A stretch of DNA of 64,000 nt, taken from contig NZ_JAJFOW010000003.1 of NCBI RefSeq assembly GCF_020731285.1, positions 331,614 through 395,613 on the forward strand, given 5' to 3'. Source of the stretch: Cohnella baijiui (GTDB taxonomy: Bacteria; Bacillota; Bacilli; Paenibacillales; Paenibacillaceae). A program made the translations under genes and the position numbers. Under the pieces are notes generated by a model. That model had not been told where the DNA came from, ran no database searches, and saw only the letters and a program-made list of their open reading frames with translations. Shown in pieces: positions 36,205-45,494 of this stretch (its first letter is position 1; every line of letters starts with the position of its first letter).

Positions 36205-37365
36205 ATGAGACTCAATAGGGTAATCGCCGTGTTTATCGCGATCCTGCTGTTAACCGCCTGCGCGCATGAAGGTACCGCCCGTCAAGAACGCGACCGTACG
36301 CTAAGCAGGCAGACGGGCGACATTCTCGTGGGCGTGTCATGGCCTTTTGCGGATCGCAACGACGGGTTCCGGGAGGGACTGGAGCTCGCCTTGGACGAGA
36401 TCAACCGGCAAGGCGTCTTGGGAAGCCGAATTCGCCTGATCGAGAAAGACGACAAATCTTCGGTGACGGACGGGCTTGCGATCGCGCAAGCCTTCGCGAA
36501 CAACCCGGAGCTGATGGCGGTGATCGGCCATCGGAGCTCGGCCGTCGCCGTTCCCGCGTCCAAGGTGTACGACCATGCGGGATTGCTGCTGCTGGCGCCG
36601 TCTTCGACCGCGCCGGCGCTCACGGCAGGCGGGGCGGATCGCGTATTTCGTCTCATTCCCGACGATGCGCAGATCGGCTCCAGGATGGCGGCATACGCCA
36701 ACGCGGAAGGTTTCGGCAACGTGGCGATCTTCTACGCGAACGACGAATACGGACGAGGTTTGGCCAACGCGTTCGAGGATGAAGCCAAAGCGACGGGGAT
36801 GCAGATCGTCGACCGCCTGACGGACTACAAGGATCTGAATGACCTCAAACGGATCGTGGCCAAGTGGAAGCTGCTCGGGTGCGATGCCGTCTTCGTGGCG
36901 GAGGTCATGCCCGATGGCGCCCAATTCGTCGCGGATCTCCGCCGGGCGGGCATGAAGGTACCCGTGATCGGCGGGGACGGGCTGGACGCGGCCGCGCTCG
37001 CGGATTCGGCGGGCGGAGCGGCGGAGGGAACGGTCGTCGCCTCCATCTTCGACCCGTTCGCCGAGAGCGAAACGGTGCGGCAATTCGTCCGGAGCTATGA
37101 GCAAAAGTATGGCGAAGCGCCTCTCAAATGGGCGGCGCAAGGCTACGACTCGTTGAAGCTGCTGGCTTACGCGCTGGAACGGGCAGGCTCGAGGGAGCCG
37201 TCCAAGCTGGCCGAAGCGCTGAAGCAGGTCAAGTCCTGGCAGGGCGCCTCCGGCTCCCATTCCTTCGACGGCAGCGGCGATGTGCGCGGGATGCCGATCA
37301 TTCTGAAGCGAGTCCAAGGCGGCGCGTTCCAGTACTTAACCGGGGGGGCGCGAACGAATGAATAA
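36205..37365 (+). CDS. LivK-type substrate-binding lipoprotein (orphan)
   Basis: A 386-residue binding protein: lipoprotein signal with lipobox LLTAC, then a Peripla_BP_6 two-lobe fold (LELALDEINRQGVLGSRIRL, MAVIGHRSSAVAVPASKVYD, VAIFYANDEYGRGLANAFED, KWAAQGYDSLKLLAYALERA). ATG 36205 has AAAGGAG upstream; 36145 is an in-frame alternative. Family members bind branched-chain amino acids, amides or peptides. No LivHMGF permeases or ATPases are present. It overlaps the NHLM adaptor gene by 8 bases, so it appears to be part of the peptide system, perhaps in sensing, self-protection or product capture. Confidence 0.88.
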   Translation: MRLNRVIAVFIAILLLTACAHEGTARQERDRTLSRQTGDILVGVSWPFADRNDGFREGLELALDEINRQGVLGSRIRLIEKDDKSSVTDGLAIAQAFANNPELMAVIGHRSSAVAVPASKVYDHAGLLLLAPSSTAPALTAGGADRVFRLIPDDAQIGSRMAAYANAEGFGNVAIFYANDEYGRGLANAFEDEAKATGMQIVDRLTDYKDLNDLKRIVAKWKLLGCDAVFVAEVMPDGAQFVADLRRAGMKVPVIGGDGLDAAALADSAGGAAEGTVVASIFDPFAESETVRQFVRSYEQKYGEAPLKWAAQGYDSLKLLAYALERAGSREPSKLAEALKQVKSWQGASGSHSFDGSGDVRGMPIILKRVQGGAFQYLTGGARTNE

Positions 37366-38323
37366 CGATGTCTTTCGCAAGGTGTCCGTGGAGCGGCTGT
37401 CCTCCCCCGAGCAATTGGATACGCTCATGCGGGTTACTTCCCCCAAAGGCTGGATCGCGCTGCTGGCGCTCGGCTTACTGCTCGCTTCCGCCATCGCATG
37501 GGGATTCGAAGGTACGCTGAGCACGAAGATCCAATCGCAAGGCGTGTTGATACGGCCGGGAGGTTTGCAGAACATTTATGCCGACTCGAGCGGGACGATC
37601 ACCGACATTCGGGCGGCGGAGAACGATTACGTGAACAAGGGCGACGTGTTGGCCCGGATCGAACAGCCGCAACTGCTGGAGCAGCTGGGTCAGCTGCAGC
37701 AATCGCTGCTCTTGGCCGAAGCGACCGCCCGGCTGCATGCGACCGCGGAATCGTCCAGCGAAGTCGAAAAGCTCAAAAAAGCGATAACGGACCTGCGGGC
37801 CGATTACGCGAACGCATCCAGAATCGTAAGCCCTTATGCCGGCCGCGTGCTGGAGGTTCGCTCCAAATTAGGCGCGGCGGTCGGGGCGGGTACGCCGCTC
37901 TTCGTCATCGAGTCGGGCGACAAGCAGGCGAAGGCGCTGAACGCCGTCCTCTACCTCGGCTTGCAGGAAGGGAAGAAGATCATTCCGGGCATGCAGGTGG
38001 ATCTCTCTCCGAGCTCGGTCAACCGGGAAGAGTTCGGCTTCATCCGGGGCCGGGTGACCTCCATCTCCGAGTTCCCGGTGACCGCGCAGTCGATGCTCCT
38101 CACGCTCGGCAACGAGGCGCTTGTAGGCGAGCTCGGAAGCCGAGGAGCCGCCTTGTTGGAGGTGCGGGTCGATCCGATTCCGGACCCCCATACGGTCAGC
38201 GGCTTCAAGTGGTCGACCGGAGAGGGACCGCCGGTCGAAATCGACAGCGGCACCTTGGTGTCGGCTTCCATCATCGTCAAACAGCAGAAGCCGATCACGT
38301 CCGTGATTCCGCAGATCAAGTGA
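37358..38323 (+). CDS. NHLM system secretion (HlyD-like) membrane-fusion protein
   Basis: A 321-residue single-pass protein: cytoplasmic start VFRKVSVERLSSPEQLDTLM, one membrane helix (about 33-52), then a lipoyl/HlyD-type domain (GGLQNIYADSSGTITDIRAA, NDYVNKGDVLARIEQPQLLE), a short coiled coil and a beta-barrel part (SSNREEFGF-like region, VTSISEFPVTAQSML). The N-terminal segment and arrangement match the NHLP bacteriocin-system secretion protein. It would couple the two ABC proteins that follow to passage through the cell wall. Confidence 0.9.
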   Translation: MNNDVFRKVSVERLSSPEQLDTLMRVTSPKGWIALLALGLLLASAIAWGFEGTLSTKIQSQGVLIRPGGLQNIYADSSGTITDIRAAENDYVNKGDVLARIEQPQLLEQLGQLQQSLLLAEATARLHATAESSSEVEKLKKAITDLRADYANASRIVSPYAGRVLEVRSKLGAAVGAGTPLFVIESGDKQAKALNAVLYLGLQEGKKIIPGMQVDLSPSSVNREEFGFIRGRVTSISEFPVTAQSMLLTLGNEALVGELGSRGAALLEVRVDPIPDPHTVSGFKWSTGEGPPVEIDSGTLVSASIIVKQQKPITSVIPQIK

Positions 38324-38342
38324 AAAGGGAGATGACACCCCG

Positions 38343-40535
38343 ATGGAAGCGAAGGCTCGCATACGCCTTAAGATCAGCGCGTCTAGACGGGTGAAGACCC
38401 CGACCATTCTGCAAATGGAAGCCGTAGAGTGCGGCGCCGCGGCGCTGGCGATCGTGCTGGCCGGCTTCGGAAGCTACGTTCCGCTGGAGGAGCTGCGCGT
38501 GGCTTGCGGCGTCTCCAGGGACGGGAGCAAGGCGAGCAACATTCTCAAGGCGGCGCGGAAATACGGTTTGGTCGCCAAAGGGTTCAAGAAAAATCCGGAG
38601 GAGCTCCGCCGGATGCCGATGCCCATGATCATCCATTGGAACTTCAACCATTTCGTCGTGCTGGAAGGCTTTAAGAAAGGCCGCGTGTATTTGAACGATC
38701 CCGCAGTCGGTCCGAGAGTCGTGTCCGAGACGGAGTTCGACCTGTCCTTCACCGGGGTGGCGCTGACGTTCGAGCCTTCCGATCAGTACGAGCGCATGGG
38801 CGAACGCCCCGGGATAGGGAGCTCGCTTCGCCGCCGGCTGAAAGGGTCCGAGTTGGCTCTAGCCTATGCGGTGTTGGCGGGGTTGTTCCTGGTCGTTCCC
38901 GGGCTCGTCATCCCGGTGTTCACCAAAGTGCTCCTCGACCATATCCTGCTGGGCGGAATGCGCAGCTGGCTGGTCCCGCTGCTGATCGGCATGGCGGCCA
39001 CCGCCGCGATGCGCGGAGCGTTAACCTGGCTGCAGCGCTATTATTTGCTCCGGCTCGAGATGAAGTTCTCGCTCAGCACGTCCGGACGATTTTTCTGGCA
39101 TGTGTTGAGGCTTCCGATCGAATTTTTCTCCCAACGGTACGGCGGCGAGATCGGCTCGAGGGTCATGATCAACGACCGCGTGGCGCAACTGCTGTCGGGG
39201 GATCTGGCCGTCGCCGTGCTGAATTCGATCATGATCGCCTTCTACCTGCTGCTCATGATGCAATACAGCATCCTGCTGACGTCCATTGCCGTGGCGGCAG
39301 CTTTGGCGAACGTGCTCTTTCTGCGCTTCGTTTCCAAGCATAGAGTCGATCAGAACATGCGCTTGCTGCAGGAATCGGGCAAGATGCAGGGCGTATCGAT
39401 GGGCGGACTGCAGCTCATCGAAACGCTGAAATCGAGCGCGTCCGAGTCCGACTTCTTCGCCAAGTGGTCCGGCTACCAAAGCAAGCTGCTGCAATCCCAA
39501 CAGCAGCTCGGCGTCTCGTCCGCGCTGCTGTCGGTCGTACCCGGCCTGCTGTCCGGCCTGGGCACGGCGGCGATCCTGTCGGTGGGCGGCGCGCAGGTAA
39601 TGGACGGCGTATTGACGGTCGGGATGCTCGTGGCCTTTCAGAGCTTGATGGTCAGCTTTATCGAACCGGTGAATCAAATGGTGAAACTTGGCAGCTCGCT
39701 GCAGGAAGCGCAAGGGGGTCTCCAACGGCTGGACGACGTCCTGAACTATCCGGTTGACGCGCAGGTGGCGGCGGACGAGGCCAGGAGCGACTCGGCGCCC
39801 GAGACGCAAGCCAAGCTGGCGGGGTTCGTCGAACTCCGCGAGGTTACGTTCGGTTATAGCCGGCTGGAGGGGCCGCTGATCGATAAGTTCAGTCTGGTCT
39901 TGAAGCCGGGCATGCGAGTGGCGCTCGTCGGCGGGTCGGGCAGCGGCAAGTCGACGGTCGCGAAGCTGGTGGCGGGCATCTATGAGCCGTGGGCGGGAGA
40001 GATTCGATTCGACGACATGCCGCGGAGGCAGCTCTCCCGGGCGTTGATCGGGCACTCCGTAGCGGTCGTCGACCAGGAGATCCATCTGTTCGAGGGGAGC
40101 ATTCGAGACAATCTGTCCCTGTGGGACGCCACCGTTCCGGAGACGGATATCGTGCGGGCGGCGAAGGACGCCCGCATTCACGACGAGATCAGCGCCCGCA
40201 GCGGCGGCTACGATCACGTCATCGAGGAGAGCGGCGGCAACTTCAGCGGGGGCCAGCAGCAGCGGCTGGAGATCGCCAGAGCGCTGGCGGGCAATCCTGT
40301 CGTCCTGGTGCTGGACGAAGCGACCAGCGCGCTGGACCCGAAGACGGAGCAGCTGGTGGATGCCAGCATCCGGAGAAGAGGCTGCACCTGCCTCATCGTG
40401 GCGCATCGGCTCAGCACGGTCCGCGACGCGGACGAGATCATCGTGATGGACCGGGGCAAGGTCGCGGAACGCGGCACCCATGAAGAGCTGATCGCCCGGA
40501 ACGGCGTCTACGCCCGGCTGATCGAAGAGCATTGA
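38343..40535 (+). CDS. NHLM peptidase/permease/ATPase exporter (C39 type)
   Basis: A 730-residue exporter. The C39 peptidase domain (about 1-150) has catalytic Cys30 in MEAVECGAAAL, His103 in NFNHFVVLEG and Asp119 in LNDPAVG. Six membrane helices follow (about 170-450), then the ATPase with GGSGSGKST, FSGGQQQRLEIARAL and VLVLDEATSALD. This matches NHLP-family peptide exporters that cut leaders after a Gly-Gly site during transport. The precursor downstream has such a site. It overlaps the start region of the next ABC gene. Confidence 0.95.
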   Translation: MEAKARIRLKISASRRVKTPTILQMEAVECGAAALAIVLAGFGSYVPLEELRVACGVSRDGSKASNILKAARKYGLVAKGFKKNPEELRRMPMPMIIHWNFNHFVVLEGFKKGRVYLNDPAVGPRVVSETEFDLSFTGVALTFEPSDQYERMGERPGIGSSLRRRLKGSELALAYAVLAGLFLVVPGLVIPVFTKVLLDHILLGGMRSWLVPLLIGMAATAAMRGALTWLQRYYLLRLEMKFSLSTSGRFFWHVLRLPIEFFSQRYGGEIGSRVMINDRVAQLLSGDLAVAVLNSIMIAFYLLLMMQYSILLTSIAVAAALANVLFLRFVSKHRVDQNMRLLQESGKMQGVSMGGLQLIETLKSSASESDFFAKWSGYQSKLLQSQQQLGVSSALLSVVPGLLSGLGTAAILSVGGAQVMDGVLTVGMLVAFQSLMVSFIEPVNQMVKLGSSLQEAQGGLQRLDDVLNYPVDAQVAADEARSDSAPETQAKLAGFVELREVTFGYSRLEGPLIDKFSLVLKPGMRVALVGGSGSGKSTVAKLVAGIYEPWAGEIRFDDMPRRQLSRALIGHSVAVVDQEIHLFEGSIRDNLSLWDATVPETDIVRAAKDARIHDEISARSGGYDHVIEESGGNFSGGQQQRLEIARALAGNPVVLVLDEATSALDPKTEQLVDASIRRRGCTCLIVAHRLSTVRDADEIIVMDRGKVAERGTHEELIARNGVYARLIEEH

Positions 40536-40561
40536 AGCGACCGGAAAAGGAGGAAACGGCG

Positions 40562-43480
40562 GTGAACGGAACCGATACATCCGAACTGCGGAGACTGTTC
40601 GCCGAAGCGGGCGACCTAACCGAAGCCGAAGGGAACCGTCCTTTGATCATCCGGGACGAAACATCCGTTTGGATGGTTCAGACCGGACATGCGGACGTGT
40701 TTGCGGTGGCACTGCTCGAGGAAGAAGTGACCCGCCCCAGGCAATTCCTGTTCGGCTTGAAGCCGGGGCAAATCCTGTTCGGATACGAAGCGGCGGACGC
40801 CGGCCGGAACGAGTCGGCGGGCCTCCTCGTCGCCGGCGCGGGAGCCCGGTTGCTTCGCATGGACAAAGCCGTCTTGATTCAAGCGATGTCCATTTCTGCC
40901 GAGGTGCGGGAGGCCGCCGCCGGCGCGATCGAGGAATGGGTGCTGGCCTGGTCGGGGATGGCGGTCCACGCGGAGCCGACGGAGCCGAGCATCGAATTGA
41001 CGCTTGGCGCCGTCGTCGAAGCGGAGGAGCGGACGACGCTGCGTACGGTCGTCCCGGCGTGGATCCTGCTGCACGAAGGCGCGCTGCACGGGATGGGCGA
41101 TGCGGATTTCGCGATCGACCGTCCGGGGGCGATATTCCCGCTGACGCCGGCAAACTGGCTGACGGCGGCCGCACCGTCGAAACTGTCCGTTCTCGGCACG
41201 CTGGCGTGGCTGGAACGGGATCCGCAGATGGAGGCTTTGTCCGCCTATCATCGGTACGTTGCGGGACGCTTGCGTCAAAGCCGCCCGTTCGAGGAACGGT
41301 TCGAACGGGAACGGCTCCGGCTGAAGACCGAACAGGATTATGCCGTGATGGAGCGGGCGATCCGAAGATTGGCCTCCGTGACCGGCGGCTCCGGCGCGAA
41401 GGCGCGGTCCGAGCCGCTAGCCGGCGATGCTCTGCATACCGCGGCAAGCCTCGTAGGGGGAGCCGCCGGGATGATCGTCAAGCCGGTTGCCGCGTTTCGG
41501 TTGCGCAAATCGCGCGACCCCGTAAGCGAGATTGCCAAAGCGTCCGGGTTCCGGTCGCGGCAAGTCATGCTGCGGGATCGCTGGTGGAAGACGGACAACG
41601 GGCCGCTGCTGGCCTTTCACGAAGAGGGGGGGCATCCCGTCGCGCTGCTGCCGAGAGGACCGTCCGGCTATGCCCTCGTTGATCCCGCCGAGGGTACGGA
41701 GACGGCGGTCACGGCGGAGACGGCCGCGAAGCTGGAGACGGTGGCGCATATGTTCTACCGCGCGCTGCCATCCGTTCCGCTGACCGTCCTGGATATTCTG
41801 AAGTTCGGCGGTCACCGGCCGATCAGGCGCGACTTCGCGCGCGTGGCGTTGCTCGGGATCGCCGCGGGGCTGCTCGGCATGTGCGTGCCGATCGCGAACG
41901 GCATTCTCTTCGACGCGATCATTCCGGCGGCCCAGCGAGGCCCGCTGGTGCAGTTGGGACTTATCCTGATCTCCATCGCGATCGTCACCGCGCTGTTCGA
42001 GCTGACGCGCTCGGTGGCGATGCTCCGGATCGAAGGCAAGATGGACGGCGCCATTCAGGCGGCGGTCTGGGATCGGCTGCTCCAGTTGCCCGCGTCGTTC
42101 TTCCGCCGGTTTACGGCGGGGGATCTGGCGAATCGGGCCAACAGCATCAACGATATCCGGAAGACGCTGTCGGGCGTGGCGATCACCGCCTTATTCTCGG
42201 GCCTCTTTTCGTCCTTCAACTTTTTCTTGCTCTTTTATTACGACGTCAAGCTCGCGCTGGCCGCGGCAGCGCTCGTGCTCGTCTCCATGCTCGCGACCTT
42301 CGGCGTAGGCTTCGCCCTCGTGCGCAAGCAGCGCGTGATGTTTAAGCTGCAGGGCAAGCTCGAGGGTATCGTTCTGCAGATCATGAACGGGATCGCGAAG
42401 TTCCGGATGGCCGCGGCGGAGCGGCGGGCTTTCGTCCTGTGGGCCAAGGCGTTCGGAGAGATGAAGGAAGTTTCGTTCCGGGTGAGATCGATCGCGAACG
42501 TCCACGCCGTGTTTAACGCCGTCTTTCCCGCCGCGGCCTCGATCGTGCTGTTCTACCTTGTTGCAAGCCAGCCGAACGGACTTAGCGCGGGCAAGTTCAT
42601 CGCCTTTTTCTCGGCGTTCACGACATTTTTGGGCGCGATGCTCGCGATGTCGTCGGCCGCGGTCTCCTTGCTCAACATCGTGCCGCTGCTCGAACGGACC
42701 AAGCCGATTCTGCAGTCGACGCCCGAGGTGCATGAAGCGATGGACGATCCGGGGGAGCTGTCCGGCGGGATCGAAGTCCGGCATGTGAGCTTCCGCTATT
42801 CCGCGGACCAGCGGCTTGTGCTGAACGACCTGTCCCTGACGATTCGACCGGGCGAGTTCGTCGCGCTCGTCGGCGCCTCGGGCTGCGGCAAGTCGTCCCT
42901 GCTCCGGCTGCTGCTCGGCTTCGAAAAGGCGGAGTCGGGCTCGATCTACTATGACGGCCAGGACATCAAGTCGTTGGATATCCGTTCCGTCCGCAGTCAG
43001 CTCGGCGTCGTGCTGCAGCACGGCAAAGTCATGGCGGGAGATATTTATACGAACATCGTCGGCTCCTCCAATCTGACGCATCAGCAGGCATGGGAAGCCG
43101 CCCGGATGGCAGGATTCGACGGGGACATCCAGCAGATGCCAATGGGCATGCATACGGTCGTCTCCGAAGGCGGCGGCACGCTCTCGGGCGGACAGCGGCA
43201 GCGGCTGCTCATCGCCAGGGCGCTCGCGAGGAAGCCCAAGATCCTCTTGTTCGACGAAGCCACCAGCGCGCTGGATAACCGGACGCAGGCCATCGTCAGC
43301 GAAAGCTTGGATCAACTGCGCGCGACGCGCGTCGTGATCGCGCACCGGCTCAGCACCATTCGGAACGCCGACCGCATCTTCGTCATGGACGGCGGACGCG
43401 TGGTCCAGGCGGGAACTTATGGGGAGCTGATGGGAGAGGAAGGACTGTTTCGGGAACTCGCCAAGCGGCAGCTGGCCTGA
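40562..43480 (+). CDS. NHLM permease/ATPase (second ABC subunit)
   Basis: A 972-residue protein: a long N-terminal region (about 1-400) with cyclic-nucleotide-binding-like and unrecognised parts, six membrane helices (about 420-690), and an ATPase with GASGCGKSS, LSGGQRQRLLIARAL and ILLFDEATSALD. Size and layout fit the second ABC subunit of NHLM systems, which lacks a peptidase. The GTG at 40562 has AGGAGG 8 bases upstream and is preferred to TTG 40532, which overlaps the previous gene. Confidence 0.92.
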   Translation: MNGTDTSELRRLFAEAGDLTEAEGNRPLIIRDETSVWMVQTGHADVFAVALLEEEVTRPRQFLFGLKPGQILFGYEAADAGRNESAGLLVAGAGARLLRMDKAVLIQAMSISAEVREAAAGAIEEWVLAWSGMAVHAEPTEPSIELTLGAVVEAEERTTLRTVVPAWILLHEGALHGMGDADFAIDRPGAIFPLTPANWLTAAAPSKLSVLGTLAWLERDPQMEALSAYHRYVAGRLRQSRPFEERFERERLRLKTEQDYAVMERAIRRLASVTGGSGAKARSEPLAGDALHTAASLVGGAAGMIVKPVAAFRLRKSRDPVSEIAKASGFRSRQVMLRDRWWKTDNGPLLAFHEEGGHPVALLPRGPSGYALVDPAEGTETAVTAETAAKLETVAHMFYRALPSVPLTVLDILKFGGHRPIRRDFARVALLGIAAGLLGMCVPIANGILFDAIIPAAQRGPLVQLGLILISIAIVTALFELTRSVAMLRIEGKMDGAIQAAVWDRLLQLPASFFRRFTAGDLANRANSINDIRKTLSGVAITALFSGLFSSFNFFLLFYYDVKLALAAAALVLVSMLATFGVGFALVRKQRVMFKLQGKLEGIVLQIMNGIAKFRMAAAERRAFVLWAKAFGEMKEVSFRVRSIANVHAVFNAVFPAAASIVLFYLVASQPNGLSAGKFIAFFSAFTTFLGAMLAMSSAAVSLLNIVPLLERTKPILQSTPEVHEAMDDPGELSGGIEVRHVSFRYSADQRLVLNDLSLTIRPGEFVALVGASGCGKSSLLRLLLGFEKAESGSIYYDGQDIKSLDIRSVRSQLGVVLQHGKVMAGDIYTNIVGSSNLTHQQAWEAARMAGFDGDIQQMPMGMHTVVSEGGGTLSGGQRQRLLIARALARKPKILLFDEATSALDNRTQAIVSESLDQLRATRVVIAHRLSTIRNADRIFVMDGGRVVQAGTYGELMGEEGLFRELAKRQLA

Positions 43481-43529
43481 GTGTTGACTGACCGCGATCG
43501 CTTGACCGGAACCTAATTAGGTTCATTCT

Positions 43530-43546
43530 CCCGGCCATTCGCCGGG
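43530..43546 (+). other. Small hairpin upstream of the precursor gene
   Basis: CCCGG / CCGGG stem with a 7-base loop in the 104-base gap before the precursor. The gap is the only sizeable one in the export block and may carry extra expression control. Confidence 0.35.
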
Positions 43547-43584
43547 TTAATGATAAATATCTCAATTGCAGGAGGAATCGGCTT

Positions 43585-43962
43585 ATGAGCTGGACTCAAC
43601 AAAGCGTGGAAGAAGCGGTAAGAAAAGTAGGTGCAAGAGCGGCGACGGATATGTCGTTCCGGGAGCTGTGCGTGAGCGACATTCGCGCGGCGATCCAACA
43701 AGAGAGCGGACTCGAGGTGCCGGCGAGCTTCAAGATCGGCGTGCTTGATCAATCCGCGTATCAGTTGAGCCTCATTCTTCCTCCCGCCGTTAAGGCGGAG
43801 GGCGAACTGCTGGAAAGCGAGCTGGAGAGCGTAGCGGGGGGCAGCAAGTCAGGCGCGACCGACTTCTTCAACGGCGTAGGCAACGGATTGGGCATTACCG
43901 GAGGAAGTGCAGAATCGGTCGCGGGGCAAGTGGTCGGCCGGGTCGTAACATTGGGTCTCTAA
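43585..43962 (+). CDS. NHLP-leader RiPP precursor peptide
   Basis: A 125-residue precursor. The leader (1-86) has the nitrile-hydratase-alpha-like pattern (MSFRELCVSDIRAAIQQESG, LEVPASFKIGVLDQ, YQLSLILPP) and ends ELESVAGG, a double-glycine cleavage site. The 39-residue core (87-125) begins SKSGATDFFNGVGNGLGITG and ends VAGQVVGRVVTLGL. It is glycine-rich and hydrophobic, has no Cys, and contains one Lys (residue 88) and one Arg. GxxxG-type spacings suggest membrane helix packing. GGAGG lies 10 bases before the ATG. It sits directly after its exporter genes; the acyltransferase and acyl-chain genes follow. The lone Lys or the new N-terminus is the likely acylation site. Confidence 0.92.
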   Translation: MSWTQQSVEEAVRKVGARAATDMSFRELCVSDIRAAIQQESGLEVPASFKIGVLDQSAYQLSLILPPAVKAEGELLESELESVAGGSKSGATDFFNGVGNGLGITGGSAESVAGQVVGRVVTLGL

Positions 43963-43994
43963 TTCAAATTGCATCGCACCAGAAGGGCCAGCGG

Positions 43995-44018
43995 AAAGAT
44001 TCCCGATCGGGGATCTTT
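43995..44018 (+). terminator. Stem-loop after the precursor gene (possible attenuator)
   Basis: AAAGATTCCC / GGGGATCTTT (one G-T pair) around a GATC loop, not followed by a T-run. It may protect the precursor message or partly stop transcription so that enzymes are made at lower level. Confidence 0.5.
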
Positions 44019-44133
44019 CCCCCGGTCCGCCTTTCCCCCTTGAAGCCGAAAATTCCGTTTACGTCTGCCTGACTCGATGACGAAACGTTTGCGACTTATA
44101 GACGAAATCCCCCACAGAAGGTGGCGCCCGTTC

Positions 44134-45492
44134 ATGAAACGCTTTTTCTTCCCCGTCCGCTGGCTGCGCTCGATTTGGGCCATGATCGGGGCGATCGTCG
44201 CCGGCGTGCTCGTCGGACTTTATCAGCCCCCATTCGCCGAGAAGCTTATCCCTTACGGGAACTTATATTTGTCGTTTCTCAAAATGTGCGTCATTCCGAT
44301 CATGGTCACGGCCATCGTCGCCAGCGTAGGAAGACTGTTCATGACGACGGGCTCGTTCAAGGTGCTGCGGCGGATGTCGCTCGTCTTTCTGGGGGGGCTG
44401 CTCCTGGCCGGGCTGCTCGGACTCGGATCGGCCCGGATCGGTCATCCGGGCGAAGGCTTCTCCTCCGATCAGCGCACGGTGCTGGGCCAAGAAGTGCTCG
44501 CCCGGGAGCCCGCGCCCGAATCCGCGGACGCGGGGGCGGGCGCCTCCGCCTCCGCCGCAGGAAACGGCCTGCTTCAATTCGTATTCGATCTCATTCCTTC
44601 CAATATCTTTATCGCCCTCGGCCAAGGGGACAGCTTGCAGATCTTGTTTTTCTCCGTCGTGGTCGGCATGGCCGTCGGGCTGCTCTCGGTTCACGCGGGC
44701 GATCAGCTCCTCTTGATGACGGATTTGCTGTTCCAAGCGTTCCAGCGCATGATCGCCTGGGCGATGTATGTTCTGCCGGTCGGGATGTTCTGTTTGATGG
44801 CCGGCCAGATCGCCGGCGCCGGCGCGGATCTGTTGCTGGCCATGGTGAAGTATATCGCCTGCATTTACGCGGCGAGCCTCCTCCTGCTACTGCTCGGGGC
44901 CGCGGCCGTCTCCGTCAAGCTGAGGCTGCCCCTCCTTCAGGTCTTGCGGGGATTGAAGGAGCCGCTCGGCATTGCCTTCGGAACGCAGAACAGCATCGCG
45001 ACGATGCCTTACGTCTTGAAGACGTTGAGAGACCGGTTCAAGCTGAACGCGGATACGGCTAATCTGGTTGTGCCGCTGGGCATCGTGCTGTGCCGTTACA
45101 GCATGGTGCTGACCTATACGACCGGCATCGTCTTCATTGCCCAGCTGTATGGGGTTTCGCTGGATCTCCAAGGCTGGCTGGTCGCCTTGTCCGGCGCGAT
45201 ATTGGCGGCGGTCGCCGGCGCGGGATCGCCGGGCATCGTATCCATCGGCATGATCTCGCTGATCGCGGATCCGCTGCACCTTCCCTATGCGACGGGAGTC
45301 ATTCTCCTGATGGCGGTCAATCCCATCGTCGATCCCGGCGTGACGACGGCGAATATTATGCTGAATTGCGCTTCGGCCGTCCTGATCGCGGGCTCCGGGG
45401 AAGACGCGTCCGCTTCCGCGGACGGGGAGGCGGCGACAACGCGCGGCGGCGGGCAGACGCACCTGACCAGAAGCGCAGCCGAGGGGGCGTGA
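44134..45492 (+). CDS. DAACS-type (dicarboxylate/amino acid:cation) symporter
   Basis: A 452-residue membrane protein of the glutamate/dicarboxylate symporter fold: KMCVIPIMVTAIVASVGRLF, the HP1 region AFGTQNSIATMPYVLKTL, the HP2 region GAGSPGIVSIGM and the last-helix VNPIVDPGVTTANIML. The family aspartate and asparagine of that helix are kept, but the substrate-binding Arg is Thr and the NMDGT motif of TM7 is absent. An unusual substrate is therefore likely. ATG 44134 has AAGGTGG upstream; ATG 44077 has none. Its placement in the cluster suggests precursor uptake, immunity or counter-ion-driven export. Confidence 0.85.
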   Translation: MKRFFFPVRWLRSIWAMIGAIVAGVLVGLYQPPFAEKLIPYGNLYLSFLKMCVIPIMVTAIVASVGRLFMTTGSFKVLRRMSLVFLGGLLLAGLLGLGSARIGHPGEGFSSDQRTVLGQEVLAREPAPESADAGAGASASAAGNGLLQFVFDLIPSNIFIALGQGDSLQILFFSVVVGMAVGLLSVHAGDQLLLMTDLLFQAFQRMIAWAMYVLPVGMFCLMAGQIAGAGADLLLAMVKYIACIYAASLLLLLLGAAAVSVKLRLPLLQVLRGLKEPLGIAFGTQNSIATMPYVLKTLRDRFKLNADTANLVVPLGIVLCRYSMVLTYTTGIVFIAQLYGVSLDLQGWLVALSGAILAAVAGAGSPGIVSIGMISLIADPLHLPYATGVILLMAVNPIVDPGVTTANIMLNCASAVLIAGSGEDASASADGEAATTRGGGQTHLTRSAAEGA

Positions 45493-45494
45493 CC

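Noticed and set aside
45090..45494. Upstream extension of the GNAT frame into the symporter gene
   Set aside because: GAGGGGG and ATG at 45495 give a clean start with the GNAT fold beginning directly; the extension is out-of-frame symporter sequence.
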